A DNA stretch of 64,000 nt, taken from positions 930,001-994,000 of the forward strand of contig JANUWI010000012.1 in assembly GCA_025504975.1 (NCBI GenBank). Reading direction: 5' to 3'. The position numbers and the translations under genes are program-made. Position 1 is the stretch's first letter. Each line of letters begins with the position of its first letter. This stretch comes from Plenodomus lindquistii (Eukaryota; Ascomycota; Dothideomycetes; Pleosporales; Leptosphaeriaceae). The notes below the pieces were generated by a model. That model was not told the DNA's origin. It saw nothing but the letters and a program-made list of their open reading frames with translations, and did not search any database. Positions 10,794 through 19,937 of the stretch are shown piece after piece.

Positions 10794-11926
10794 ATGACTA
10801 ATTTACCACAGAAGAGTCAATCGACCGGTGACATCAATGCAACGGCAATCATCATCTTGAAGATCATCGAGAAGTACGGTCTGAACTATGAGCGAACGGG
10901 CAGGTGGGAAGGTTTCAAGACGTTTCTGCCTATTGTGCGAAAGCAGGTAGAGTTAAACGAACCAATCTATCTGCTTCTACCTGGCTTTCCGTTCAAGTCG
11001 CCCAATACCAGGGACAAGGTGTTGGGCGTGCTGCCAGATTTGGGTGAGGAGCTCGCGCTGAAGCATCTGAATGGACTGTGTGAGAAGATCAAGGGCGCCT
11101 ACGAGCATGGCGCTATATGCGATATCACTTCTGATGGACTCGTCTACAACGGTAGGCAAGACCGAATCGTCACGATTGTATGTGTGTTGCTAACGGACTA
11201 GATCTCCTTGGAGTGACAGATGAGACGGTTTGGAATTTTGGCCAAGCAGTACGGCAGTTGGCACACGACAACAACCTCTGCAATCTCAGTTTCCTTCGAT
11301 TGTGGGACTTACTCGCATATGAGGGTGACTTCCAATCGAAAGAAGTCTATCTTGCGCACGCTTCTAACATCCGCCACGAACTCAAGGCTCGATTCGGAGA
11401 CCCCAGATTCGAAGCAGATATGGCCAACACATCTACGAGTGATATGCAGATGACGCATACCAAGTACCTGGAATTCCTTGGTCAGGACCTTGCGTTCAAC
11501 GAAAAACATCTCGCATTGTCGCCGGATCAACAGGCTAGCAACATTGCAGATACCGCAAAGGAGATGATGGGTCGATGGAAGGCGTTCTCCACTGCATTGG
11601 CGTCAGTGTCTACACCATATGTTCGATTATCAATCCACGACTCGGGTGGTAAGGATAAGCTATCCATGGCAGTGATTCCTCAGCAGGAAAAGGGGTCTCT
11701 AGGCGCGACGCCCTGGCACTCGACACTCCTCATCGAAGAAGACGGTTCAATGCGAACTATGCAACGACACAAGGTCGACGAGGATGTCTACGAGCTTATC
11801 TATCGCCATGGCCAACCTTACTGTTTCTGCGCGAAACCAGAGGGTAAAGTCCGGCTTGACGCATCGTTCGAAGAGCTCTATCCTACTGGCTTGACGATCA
11901 GGGAGCGAAAAGCGGTAGCGGCATAA
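10794..11926 (+). CDS. Isocyanide synthase, DIT1/PvcA family, two exons
   Basis: CDS join(10794..11151,11202..11926), 360 residues. The 50-nt intron has a GTAGGC donor and a GCTAAC branch-like site, and splits an Asp codon to give SDGLVYND-LLGVTDETVW. Seen: PGFPFKSPN (63-71), LPDLGEELAL (80-89), SDGLVYND (113-120), RLSIHDSGG (about 263) and GATPWHST (about 290), all typical of Pfam DIT1_PvcA and at family-typical spacing and length. Known: members convert the alpha-amino group of Tyr, Trp or other amino acids to an isonitrile using ribulose-5-phosphate; yeast Dit1 acts in dityrosine formation and bacterial PvcA in isocyanide metabolites. Standalone fungal members make isonitrile secondary metabolites, often linked to metal homeostasis. 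No P450, oxygenase or transporter companion is visible next to it; the adjacent plus-strand gene is the unrelated GRAM gene, and the AT-rich tract begins about 330 bp downstream. Confidence 0.9.
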
Positions 11927-12260
11927 GGGCGTCGACTGAACGGATTGTGTCGCAGTTCTGGGCGGTTTTGAGTAACAACCTTAGATACTGGCAGTGAGAA
12001 GTCCGGAAATCGTGGTATGCTACAGTACCTATGTTCCAAGTGAGGACACAGAAGAAAACCCATATTCGTGACTCGGTTGGATCTGCAAACGTCTGACTTT
12101 GTGCCTGGGTATTTGACCCTTTGGAAGCTGGAGATGCCATGTACGGCCTATATGCCAAGTTGCTGAATTTCGGTAGCACTCGAACGCTACGCAAGGGTTC
12201 CTCGTGAAGCGGAAGGTTCGATCCGGCCTACTTTTTCGGTCATTAGGGGGCTATCGTGTA
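11927..12260. other. 3' flank of isocyanide synthase, no gene seen
   Basis: Balanced-composition sequence between the stop codon of the isocyanide synthase and the AT-rich tract. It contains no convincing frame. A TTCGATCC sequence near 12,216 resembles a tRNA T-loop, but no cloverleaf forms around it. Confidence 0.5.
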
Positions 12261-12419
12261 ATATAGAGTATTTGTACGCCGGTTCGCACCCTACTAGTTA
12301 AATAGCCGCAATACTAGATATTTTACAGTCGTCTGCTTACTTCTAATGCATTTACAGTAAGTCTACTATGCCTTATTAAGTAGTAAAACTGCATTCTAAA
12401 ATTAACCGCTAAATTAGCA

Positions 12420-13057
12420 CGGCAGTGGTGTATTATTTAGGCGCTATAGAACGTATAAATACTCTATACTACATACTATAGTACATAGTAAAAGTACTTT
12501 ATATAGAAAGCTAAGCTGTACTATATACCTAGAGATTAAAAGTACTATTATTTTATATATTAAATAATAACTTAAAGTATTTATATAGTAGAATATAAAG
12601 TTTTAAAAATATTAAATACTATAATTAGTTTCTAGTACTACTAGTTAAAATTTAATATTATTACTATTTTAATATTTCTAAAGTTAAATAGAGTATATAT
12701 AATAATAATATTCTAAATCTTTATAAACTTAGTTTAAAAATAGATATAATAAAATATATAAAAATTAATAGAGTTATAAAAAAAATAATAGATAGATTTT
12801 ATACTAGCTAAATAATAATAAGTATATTAATTTTATCTAGAGTATATATATTTTAATTTTTTTAATATACTTTATAAATAGATAACTAGAATAAATAAAA
12901 AACTAGACTTTACTAAAACTATTCTAGATTTAATACTACTATTAATATTTTAATATAATAATATAAAAAAGTTTTAAATATAATTTTAAATATAATTTAT
13001 AGTATAAACTATTAAATAAAATATAATACTTACTATTTTAAAAGCTACTATAGTTTA
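12420..13057. other. Unassigned RIP-degenerate sequence
   Basis: AT-rich sequence with no recognisable element ends or protein remnants. Likely decayed repeat DNA. Confidence 0.4.
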
Positions 13058-13910
13058 ACGTACTTTACTACTAAGTAGACTATTATAATAAAGCTATATT
13101 CTATTATAATAATAACCTTTAGCTATAGAAGCTTTTTTATAAACTACCTCTATTTTTCTCTATATAAGCTTATTAAAAATAAAAAACTATACTAACCTCT
13201 ATCTAAACTACCTCTATACTATACCTAGTCTAAATTCTACTAGAATTTTTACTCTACTATTACCTACGTGCTAATATAGTAAAAAAAAAAAAAACTTTAT
13301 AAAAGTCTAGAACTACTACTAAATTCTATTTTATATAGTTTACTTTTTTAATAGAACTATAAAAGTATAATTTTTTTATTTTTTTATATAAAATTTATAA
13401 AAATATAATTTATTTAGCTTTCTAATCTACGCGTACTTCTATATACTTTTAAACTAATTTAGACGTCTTTTAGCACTTTATATTTTTAAGCTGTTATAAC
13501 TATACTACTAAGTAAACTACTCTATTTTACTAGCAAAATCTAGAATTGCTAGGGTCTATATCTCTAGAACTATTTAATAGAATTTTATAAAAGCTTAGTA
13601 TATTAGCTGCACCTATATAAATAAAGATACTCTAGAATCTTATTAGTCTAGGCCTAAAGGAGAAGGAGTTATTAATTTTTTAGAAAAATACGCTAAAAGT
13701 GCCTAATAAAATAGGAAAACTTCTGCCCTATTAGGTCTAGAAGCCTAAAATTCTAGATTATTAAAGTAAAAGTATATAGAAATAGCATATTTAATTTTTA
13801 GAAGATTCTATTACGTAGTTCTAGAGTTATTAAGCCTTAGATTATTAATTTTCTCTAGTAAAATAGAGTAGTCCGCTTAGTAGTATAGTCTACTTAGTAG
13901 TAAAGTATAT
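13058..13910. mobile_element. Short TIR element (MITE-like) with TA target site, interrupted
   Basis: The left end (TA at 13056-13057, then ACGTACTTTACTACTAAGTAG) and the right end read in reverse complement (ATATACTTTACTACTAAGTAG, with TA at 13911-13912) match with two mismatches. The TIR continues as a second related unit ACTACTAAGYRRACTAC followed by TCTATTTTACTAG. On the left side this second unit is displaced by the insertion at 13,084-13,498. Removing that insertion and one copy of its 5-bp duplication gives an element of about 433 bp. The TIR architecture (TA target, ATATACTTTA start, tandem CTAAGTAG units) parallels the 1.86-kb Fot1-like elements, so this may be a non-autonomous relative. 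No coding remnant recognised. Confidence 0.75.
13084..13498. repeat. LTR-like repeat (about 415 bp), copy 1, inserted in a TIR
   Basis: This segment shares its length with 54,170-54,587 and about 61,245-61,659. It interrupts the left TIR of the element at 13,058 and is flanked by ACTAT on both sides (13,079-13,083 and 13,499-13,503), a 5-bp target duplication. Its ends, TATAATAAAG and (reverse complement) TATAACAG, look like an LTR that began TG and ended CA before RIP changed both to TA. A solo LTR is the best reading. Confidence 0.72.
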
Positions 13911-14748
13911 TATAAAGTTATAAAAAGTACTTTATTATAATAATTTATTAGTACTACTCTATATTATAACTATAAACCTAAATTAATAAATCTATTTAAA
14001 ATAGAAAAAGTAATTTATTTAACTATATATTTAACTTTACTATAAAAAGATTTCTATTTTAGTTTACTATAATATACTTTATAGTTAAGTAGTCTATATA
14101 GTTAAGTAGTCTACTTTACTAAAATTCTTCTAAAACTATATATACTAACGTAATATTCTACTTATAATAGTAAATAGAGCCTTTTAATAAAGTTTAGATA
14201 TAGCTTATAATATAGGCTTTAAAATAAAATATAACTCTTTTTTTATAACGCGCTATAGTTATTTATAACGTTTTCTATACTATTTTATATTAAAAACGCG
14301 CTAGTTAAGCTTTATAAAGTATTTATATATCTAATTAAAAAAAACTAGATAAAAATAAAAAAAAAGTAATTATTTAGTATATATTTAAACTATATATATA
14401 AAAATTTCTTTTAAAGCTTATAGCTATAGTAAATATAGCTAATTTATTATATAATAAACGTAATCTAGACTATATTATTATAAACTAGTATAGTACGTTT
14501 ATAAAGCGCTACTCTAAATTTAAAGTAAAGTTTAATTATAAATATAACTATAAAAAAGCTTTTTATAAAAACTCTAAAATTATTTAAGCCTAGTTCTAGT
14601 TAATAGCTAATATAAAAAAAAAGTATAGTATCTAAAATAAAAATATATATAATTTTAATAAAATAGGCTTTATAATAGGCTAGAAATTAATAGAAGTAAT
14701 TATTATAGCTTTAGAGAATTTAAAATAACTAAAAGTAGTCTAGTAGAG

Positions 14749-14935
14749 TGTCAGATTGACGGAGTTATTCTAGAGCCAGTAGATAAGCGGGGCACAGGGT
14801 GCGCTAGCGCACCCTGCAGCCGACGCGACAAAACTAGCCTCCTGAGCAACGCTCGGAGAAGACACAATCAATGATCTCAACCATCATCAAATTCATCAAT
14901 ATTCGTGCACTTTCAATAGTACCGTGCATCTGACA
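14749..14935 (+). repeat. Copia-1 5' LTR (187 bp)
   Basis: Starts TGTCAGAT and ends ATCTGACA, a perfect 8-bp terminal inverted repeat with canonical TG...CA. Contains a perfect 22-bp palindrome at 14,795-14,816 (half-site CAGGGTGCGCT). The copy at 19,751-19,937 is identical by eye. Confidence 0.97.
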
Positions 14936-14949
14936 ATTAAGAGTCTCAC
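14936..14949 (+). other. Copia-1 primer binding site, half tRNA-Lys(CUU)
   Basis: ATTAAGAGTCTCAC begins exactly one base after the LTR. It is the complement of GTGAGACTCTTAAT, the anticodon stem-loop strand (about nt 26-39) of eukaryotic tRNA-Lys(CUU), rather than of a tRNA 3' end. Copia-type elements are known to prime from tRNA halves cut in the anticodon loop, usually initiator Met. All 14 bases match the tRNA sequence as I recall it. Confidence 0.75.
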
Positions 14950-14990
14950 TGCCGACTACCGCTCAGGCCACCCCAACACGTCTATCCAAC

Positions 14991-16181
14991 ATGACGACAA
15001 TGCGTGATCCAACAGTTATCCTACGGGATCACACAGACTACACAACATGGATGACGCAGCTCAAAGCGCGCTGCATCGCACATAACATCTGGGACAAGAT
15101 CAATCCTAAGTCTACTACCCGGCCAACAGTTAAACCGGTAGCAGAAAGAGCCCCGGTGATTGCTGATTACGCGCCAGCCAATGCAAGTAACACAAGCCCA
15201 AGAAGGATCACCGATCTCTCCACAGCAGGCCAGAAGGCTTTCCGGGATGACCTCGAGTATCACAAAATCCTCCTCGAACAATACACGAACGACCGACATG
15301 ACTACGAGAAAGAGCAATCCAGCCTTCAGCACATCGTAGCGTTCATCCAATCAACAGTAACACCGCATCTGCTCCGAACCTGTTGCCTACCCGACCAATC
15401 CCTCCGAAAATGGCTCATAAGCCTCGAAGCGACGATTGGGATTGACGAACAACTTGAACAAGAGCGAGCCCGCGAGCGATACCTTCAGGCATTGAAGCCA
15501 ATGAGAACCTCCGCGCACTGGGATAGCTGGCTCGCAGAATACGACCAAGCCGCAACTGAAGCAGAGGCATACAACGTACCGGAAGTACTGCAGATCAATG
15601 CAGTAACAAAAGATTTCCTCACATCGGTTAACAAGGTGGCAAATGTGTGGGCAACCACCTTCCAGGACTCTGGACGATACCAACCCGGAATGAACCGCAA
15701 AGAGATGATGAAACGCTATCGGGAGTACATGATGAATAACCATCCCCTGAAAACAGGGAAGAGCAAAGCAAGTTTCATTGCAGCTCATGACGAGGCTTCA
15801 CATGACACCGCTGAGGGCGAAGCCCATCAGGACAGTACAAGGGACGCCTCTACTGTGAACAGCGCGCCATCTCGCCGGGGAAGACCCCGTAATCAACGCG
15901 GCAACGATCGAAAGCGACAAGCCGAGAGACCTCCAGAAGGCTCATACTCCTCCACAAAATGCTTAGCATATGGACAACGCCATGCCTTGAAGGACTGCTA
16001 CTACCTACATGAGGAGAAAGCACCCGGCTGGTGGAAACCAAACGAGTCCGTAAAGGAGCTCGTCAAATTCGAGAAGGAACAAGACCCAGAACTACAAGGG
16101 CTAATCCGCTCACAGAGCCGACCCCGCACAAGGACGCCAACTATCAAGCAGTCCCATACCCCAACTCCGGAAATAGAATGA
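14991..16181 (+). CDS. gag: Copia-1 Gag (capsid/nucleocapsid) protein
   Basis: 396 residues from ATG 14991 to TGA 16179-16181. Gag forms the virus-like particle and binds element RNA. Seen: an N-terminal DYTTWMTQLKARCIAHNIWD region typical of Copia Gag (Pfam UBN2/DUF4219 type), helical middle, basic Arg/Gly/Gln-rich segment, then a zinc-knuckle-like KCLAYGQRHALKDC in which the second ligand of CX2CX3HX4C is Tyr327 instead of Cys. TGT to TAT is the change RIP would make on the other strand. Pol continues in the same frame immediately after the stop codon. A second ATG at 15000 is possible but less upstream-complete. Confidence 0.92.
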   Translation: MTTMRDPTVILRDHTDYTTWMTQLKARCIAHNIWDKINPKSTTRPTVKPVAERAPVIADYAPANASNTSPRRITDLSTAGQKAFRDDLEYHKILLEQYTNDRHDYEKEQSSLQHIVAFIQSTVTPHLLRTCCLPDQSLRKWLISLEATIGIDEQLEQERARERYLQALKPMRTSAHWDSWLAEYDQAATEAEAYNVPEVLQINAVTKDFLTSVNKVANVWATTFQDSGRYQPGMNRKEMMKRYREYMMNNHPLKTGKSKASFIAAHDEASHDTAEGEAHQDSTRDASTVNSAPSRRGRPRNQRGNDRKRQAERPPEGSYSSTKCLAYGQRHALKDCYYLHEEKAPGWWKPNESVKELVKFEKEQDPELQGLIRSQSRPRTRTPTIKQSHTPTPEIE

Positions 16182-16184
16182 CTA
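16179..16184 (+). promoter_or_regulatory. Gag-pol junction: in-frame UGA CUA stop
   Basis: Gag ends GAA TGA and the next codon is CTA. The frame stays open from here through pol without another stop to 19,704. UGA followed by CUA is the best-known leaky stop context in eukaryotic and viral mRNAs, so translational readthrough is a plausible way to make Gag-Pol. The alternative is a single RIP-type TGG to TGA nonsense change. Confidence 0.6.
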
Positions 16185-19100
16185 TATGGTCGTCAAATCA
16201 CACAAGTTGGAGGTTCCGAGGATCGGTTCCTGGCAACGTCCAATACAGAGGCAGGCTTCGCTGCCACAACAAGTGATTATCCGCTCCGAAATTCATACAT
16301 TCTGGATTCAGGCACGACATGCCATATTACGAACGATCCCCAACGCATATATGACTATCGCGCACCCGGACCCTCAGACTATATATGGGCCGGTAACACA
16401 CAAGTCTGGATCAGGGGGTACGGCTCCATCCGGCTGCCCCTCAGGCACGATCAGCGAACGACGATAATAACGCTCCATGACGTAGCCGTCTGTCCTGACT
16501 TCCTCTGTAATCTTGTATCCTTCCGATTACTCCGACAACAAGGAATATGGTGGGACACCAGAACCGATCCAACAACGCTACGAGCGTCGGACAGCACAAT
16601 CATTGGAAGCCTGCAGGAGCTGTACGGCCAATGGGTAATCGAGCACCACACATTGGCACCTGCGGCTTACCACACACACAAAGCAACGTCGCGTACACCG
16701 AGACGAGCTCAGATAGCCCCAGCACTCGTATGGCACAAGAGACTTGGGCATCCCGGTCCAGCAACCGTGGAGCACCTCATGCAGCAAGCTGAGGGGGTGC
16801 GAGTGAAAGGCATTACTACAGTAGAGTGCAACTCCTGTGGACGAGCCAAGGCCCGGCGTCAAATCAGACGGGCCCCACGAAATACAGATTACGAAGGACC
16901 AGGAGAGAGACTGGCCATCGATTTCCATTCATACGAACACCAAAGCATCACCAAAGAAAGGAGCCAGATGCTCATCACCGACAGATGCTCAGGAATGCAA
17001 TGGGACTATTACTTCACCGACAACAGGACCGCAAAGTCCATCATCAAAGCATTCTCTAACTTCATTCTATTTCTCAAGAACCATTTCAACATCACCGTAA
17101 AGATCATCGAAGCGGACAACGAAATCACAACGGTCAAGCCAGAGGTACAGCGCTACCTTTCATCGCAAGGCATTGTTATTGAGCCCTCGGCCCCGGATAC
17201 ACAAGCACAGAACGGAGGCGCCGAACGCTCAGGGGGTGTAAACAAGGAGAAAGCGCGCGCAATGCGACTCGACGCCAATCTCTCATGGGAGCTCTGGCCG
17301 GAGATAACGCGAGCCGCCGACTACCTATACAACCGATCGCCTAACTACGCAAACAACTGGAAGACTCCATACGAGATCTTCTTCACTCGCGTGGCCTTTA
17401 GCAACGGCATAGTCACGTCGATACGAAAACCAAACCTTGCTCACCTTAGAGCATACGGCTGCAAAGCGTTCGCCATGACCGACGACACGTATCGCGGAAA
17501 AGGACGCTTGCAACGCCTTGATCCAAAAGCCTGGGTAGGATACCTAGTAGGATATCGATCTACCAACATCTACAGGATATGGATCCCATCCCTGGCCAAG
17601 GTCATTAGCACTAGGGACGTCACCTTTGACGAACAAACAACTTTTGATGGGAAGGTAGAAGACCTGATGGACAACCTCATGCACAGCACACTAAGAGAAA
17701 TCGCCACGCTTGTGAGGACCATGGAGCTCCCTTCACCAGCACACGAACCGGAAACTGAATCCTTCCACGAGGACGATGCTCTTGAAGAGGCCTCAGAGCC
17801 ACATCCTGAAGCAGATCCGCCGGGATACTACAACGGTAGGAAGATTAGGGATCATTACCCATCTCCACCGCCGACGCCGCCACCAGCGGCTCTCCTTGCA
17901 CAATTCATGGCAGGGACACACCCTGAGGAACAATCGGTGTCATCCCGTACAATCCCATGGGCAGCAGCGTTTACCGCAGGAACCCAAGCAGGCACCATAG
18001 GGACGACCGGAGGAGAAGCCATTGACAAAGCCCGATTGAGAAGGATGCTTGCCACCGGCTCGAGACCCCATCGCAGCCAGCTACCGCCTCCTCCCACGTA
18101 CAAAAGCCAGCTTGAGGATCATCCACTAGGCGCTGAGTTTAAACAAGCTGAACTTGACCATCTTTTGAGCCATGCTCAGATGGGTTCATGGACTGAAGTT
18201 CCAATCAGAACGGCTAAGTCAACGGGACAACAGATCCTTGACTGCATGTGGGTCTACACGTACAAGCTGGATAAAGACCACAACCTCCTCAAATGCAAGG
18301 CGCGACTAGTGGTCCGAGGAGATCAACAGAGAAACATTACCTCTCAAGACACCTACGCAGCCACACTAGCTAGCCGCTCGTTCAGAATGTTGATGGCAAT
18401 CGCAGCCCAGCACGAACTAGAGCTCAAGCAATTCGACGTTACGAACGCGTTCGTACACGCAGCGATGGACCGAGTTGTCTACATGCGTATGCCGAAAGGC
18501 CATCAGAAGGCCGGCACGATCCTACACGTCAACAAGGCATTATATGGCCTTAGGATCTCACCACTGCTCTGGCAGAAGGAGTTCACAGCAACCCTGCAGA
18601 GGCTCGGCTTTGAAGCTATACCACATGAGCCGTGCTGCCTTATTAAGGGCAGTATCATTATCTTCTTTTACGTTGATGATATCATCATGGCTTATCCAAC
18701 AGGGCAGGATCAGCAGGCTACCGGAGTAATGGAGCAGCTGAAGAAGCAGTACACGATTACCGGAGGACACGACTTACAATGGTTCCTCGGGATGGAGATA
18801 ATCCGTGACCGAGCCTCGCGCCGGATCCAACTCTCCCAGGCCTCCTACTGCGACAAGATCAGTCGACTGATCGACGATCGAGGAGTAGCACACGACACTC
18901 CGATGGCAGCCATTGAGCTATTGCCAAGCGACGGACTAGCGAGCCACGCGGACGTCAACAAATATCAACGAAAGATTGGATCACTTCTCTTCGCCGCAGT
19001 CACCACGCGACCAGACATCTCATTTGCTACGTCACGACTAGCAAGGCATCTTACCAATCCCAGCCATGAACATCACAAAGCTGCAGACCGAGTCTTGATG

Positions 19101-19706
19101 TATCTTCAGGACACCAAATCAACCGTGTTGCAACTCGGGGGTGGCTCACGCCTTCAAGTCGCAAGCGACGCCTCCTTTGCTGACAACACACGAGATAGGA
19201 AAAGCTCACAGGGCTACGCAATTAAGCTATCCAACGGGCTTATCGCCTGGAAAGCAAACAAGCAGGACACGGTAACCACGTCGACCACCGAAGCCGAACT
19301 CCTCGCTCTGTCCCAAGTCGCCAAGGAAGCTCTCTTTATCTCGAGGCTCCTTCAGGAGCTCCACGTCAAGATTGAGCCAGGACCTATTATCATTGAATGC
19401 GACAATCAACAGACCATCCGACTACTCACCGCGGAGGTCTCAAAGCTCCAAACCAAGCTCCGACACGTTGATATCCACAACCACTGGCTACGGCAGGAAG
19501 TACAACAACAACGGATAAACGTACAGTACGTACAGTCATCAGAAATGATCGCAGACGGCCTCACAAAGGCCCTGCCGAAGGGATCCTGGGGAAGGTTCCT
19601 CCATCAACTCGGACTTATCAAAGCTGAGACGCTCTCAACGCCAACGAACGAGACTCCGATTGAGGAAATCCAACAGCAACTAGACCACCTCTCAATAACT
19701 CCTTAG
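16182..19706 (+). CDS. pol: Copia-1 Pol: protease, integrase, reverse transcriptase, RNase H
   Basis: Open for 1,174 codons in the Gag frame after TGA 16179; no in-frame ATG precedes the protease, so it must be made by readthrough or a restored stop. Residues counted from 16182: aspartic protease ILDSGTTCH (Asp42); integrase zinc domain WHKRLGHP (His185) to CNSCGRAK; integrase catalytic Asp247, Asp312 and Glu348 with a 35-residue D-to-E gap; reverse transcriptase from WVYTYKLDKDHNLLKCKARL with FYVDDII (YVDD at 830-833); RNase H with SDASFAD (Asp996), TTSTTEAELLAL and ECDNQQTI. All catalytic motifs are intact and in Copia order. It replicates the element RNA into DNA and integrates it. Ends at TAG 19,704-19,706, 44 bp before the 3' LTR. 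Confidence 0.93.
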   Translation, partial: LYGRQITQVGGSEDRFLATSNTEAGFAATTSDYPLRNSYILDSGTTCHITNDPQRIYDYRAPGPSDYIWAGNTQVWIRGYGSIRLPLRHDQRTTIITLHDVAVCPDFLCNLVSFRLLRQQGIWWDTRTDPTTLRASDSTIIGSLQELYGQWVIEHHTLAPAAYHTHKATSRTPRRAQIAPALVWHKRLGHPGPATVEHLMQQAEGVRVKGITTVECNSCGRAKARRQIRRAPRNTDYEGPGERLAIDFHSYEHQSITKERSQMLITDRCSGMQWDYYFTDNRTAKSIIKAFSNFILFLKNHFNITVKIIEADNEITTVKPEVQRYLSSQGIVIEPSAPDTQAQNGGAERSGGVNKEKARAMRLDANLSWELWPEITRAADYLYNRSPNYANNWKTPYEIFFTRVAFSNGIVTSIRKPNLAHLRAYGCKAFAMTDDTYRGKGRLQRLDPKAWVGYLVGYRSTNIYRIWIPSLAKVISTRDVTFDEQTTFDGKVEDLMDNLMHSTLREIATLVRTMELPSPAHEPETESFHEDDALEEASEPHPEADPPGYYNGRKIRDHYPSPPPTPPPAALLAQFMAGTHPEEQSVSSRTIPWAAAFTAGTQAGTIGTTGGEAIDKARLRRMLATGSRPHRSQLPPPPTYKSQLEDHPLGAEFKQAELDHLLSHAQMGSWTEVPIRTAKSTGQQILDCMWVYTYKLDKDHNLLKCKARLVVRGDQQRNITSQDTYAATLASRSFRMLMAIAAQHELELKQFDVTNAFVHAAMDRVVYMRMPKGHQKAGTILHVNKALYGLRISPLLWQKEFTATLQRLGFEAIPHEPCCLIKGSIIIFFYVDDIIMAYPTGQDQQATGVMEQLKKQYTITGGHDLQWFLGMEIIRDRASRRIQLSQASYCDKISRLIDDRGVAHDTPMAAIELLPSDGLASHADVNKYQRKIGSLLFAAVTTRPDISFATSRLARHLTNPSHEHHKAADRVLMYLQDTKSTVLQLGGGSRLQVASDASFADNTRDRKSSQGYAIKLSNGLIAWKANKQDTVTTSTTEAELLALSQVAKEALFISRLLQELHVKIEPGPIIIECDNQQTIRLLTAEVSKLQTKLRHVDIHNHWLRQEVQQQRINVQYVQSSEMIADGLTKALPKGSWGRFLHQLGLIKAETLSTPTNETPIEEIQQQLDHLSITP

Positions 19707-19740
19707 GAGAAAGGTTTCAGCCAGCAATAGCTTCCAGGCT

Positions 19741-19750
19741 GAAGGGGGTG
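19741..19750 (+). other. Copia-1 polypurine tract
   Basis: GAAGGGGGTG lies directly against the 3' LTR and fits the plus-strand primer site of LTR retrotransposons. Confidence 0.8.
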
Positions 19751-19937
19751 TGTCAGATTGACGGAGTTATTCTAGAGCCAGTAGATAAGCGGGGCACAGG
19801 GTGCGCTAGCGCACCCTGCAGCCGACGCGACAAAACTAGCCTCCTGAGCAACGCTCGGAGAAGACACAATCAATGATCTCAACCATCATCAAATTCATCA
19901 ATATTCGTGCACTTTCAATAGTACCGTGCATCTGACA
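19751..19937 (+). repeat. Copia-1 3' LTR (187 bp)
   Basis: Same length as the 5' LTR and identical by eye, TGTCAGAT...ATCTGACA. Palindrome at 19,797-19,818. Confidence 0.97.

Larger units (their letters stand above)
14749..19937 (+). mobile_element. Copia-1: Ty1/Copia LTR retrotransposon, young, nearly intact
   Basis: 5,189-bp element with two LTRs of 187 bp that I find identical, a primer site directly after the 5' LTR, gag, pol (protease, integrase, reverse transcriptase, RNase H in Copia order) and a polypurine run before the 3' LTR. Base composition is balanced and CA/TG are abundant, unlike its surroundings. It is inserted inside the transposase region of Fot1-like copy A. The flanks are TAGAG (left) and AAGAG (right), a 4-of-5 target duplication; the empty site is preserved at about 52,058-52,062 in copy D (TAGTAGAGTAACTAG). 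Identical LTRs mean the insertion is recent compared with the decayed host sequence. Confidence 0.96.

Noticed and set aside
12180..12250. tRNA-like GGTTCGATCC near the isochore border
   Set aside because: No acceptor, D-arm or anticodon arm can be folded around it and the T-stem does not pair.
12240..12260. Telomere-like TTAGGG motif near the border
   Set aside because: A single occurrence (CATTAGGGGG), no array.
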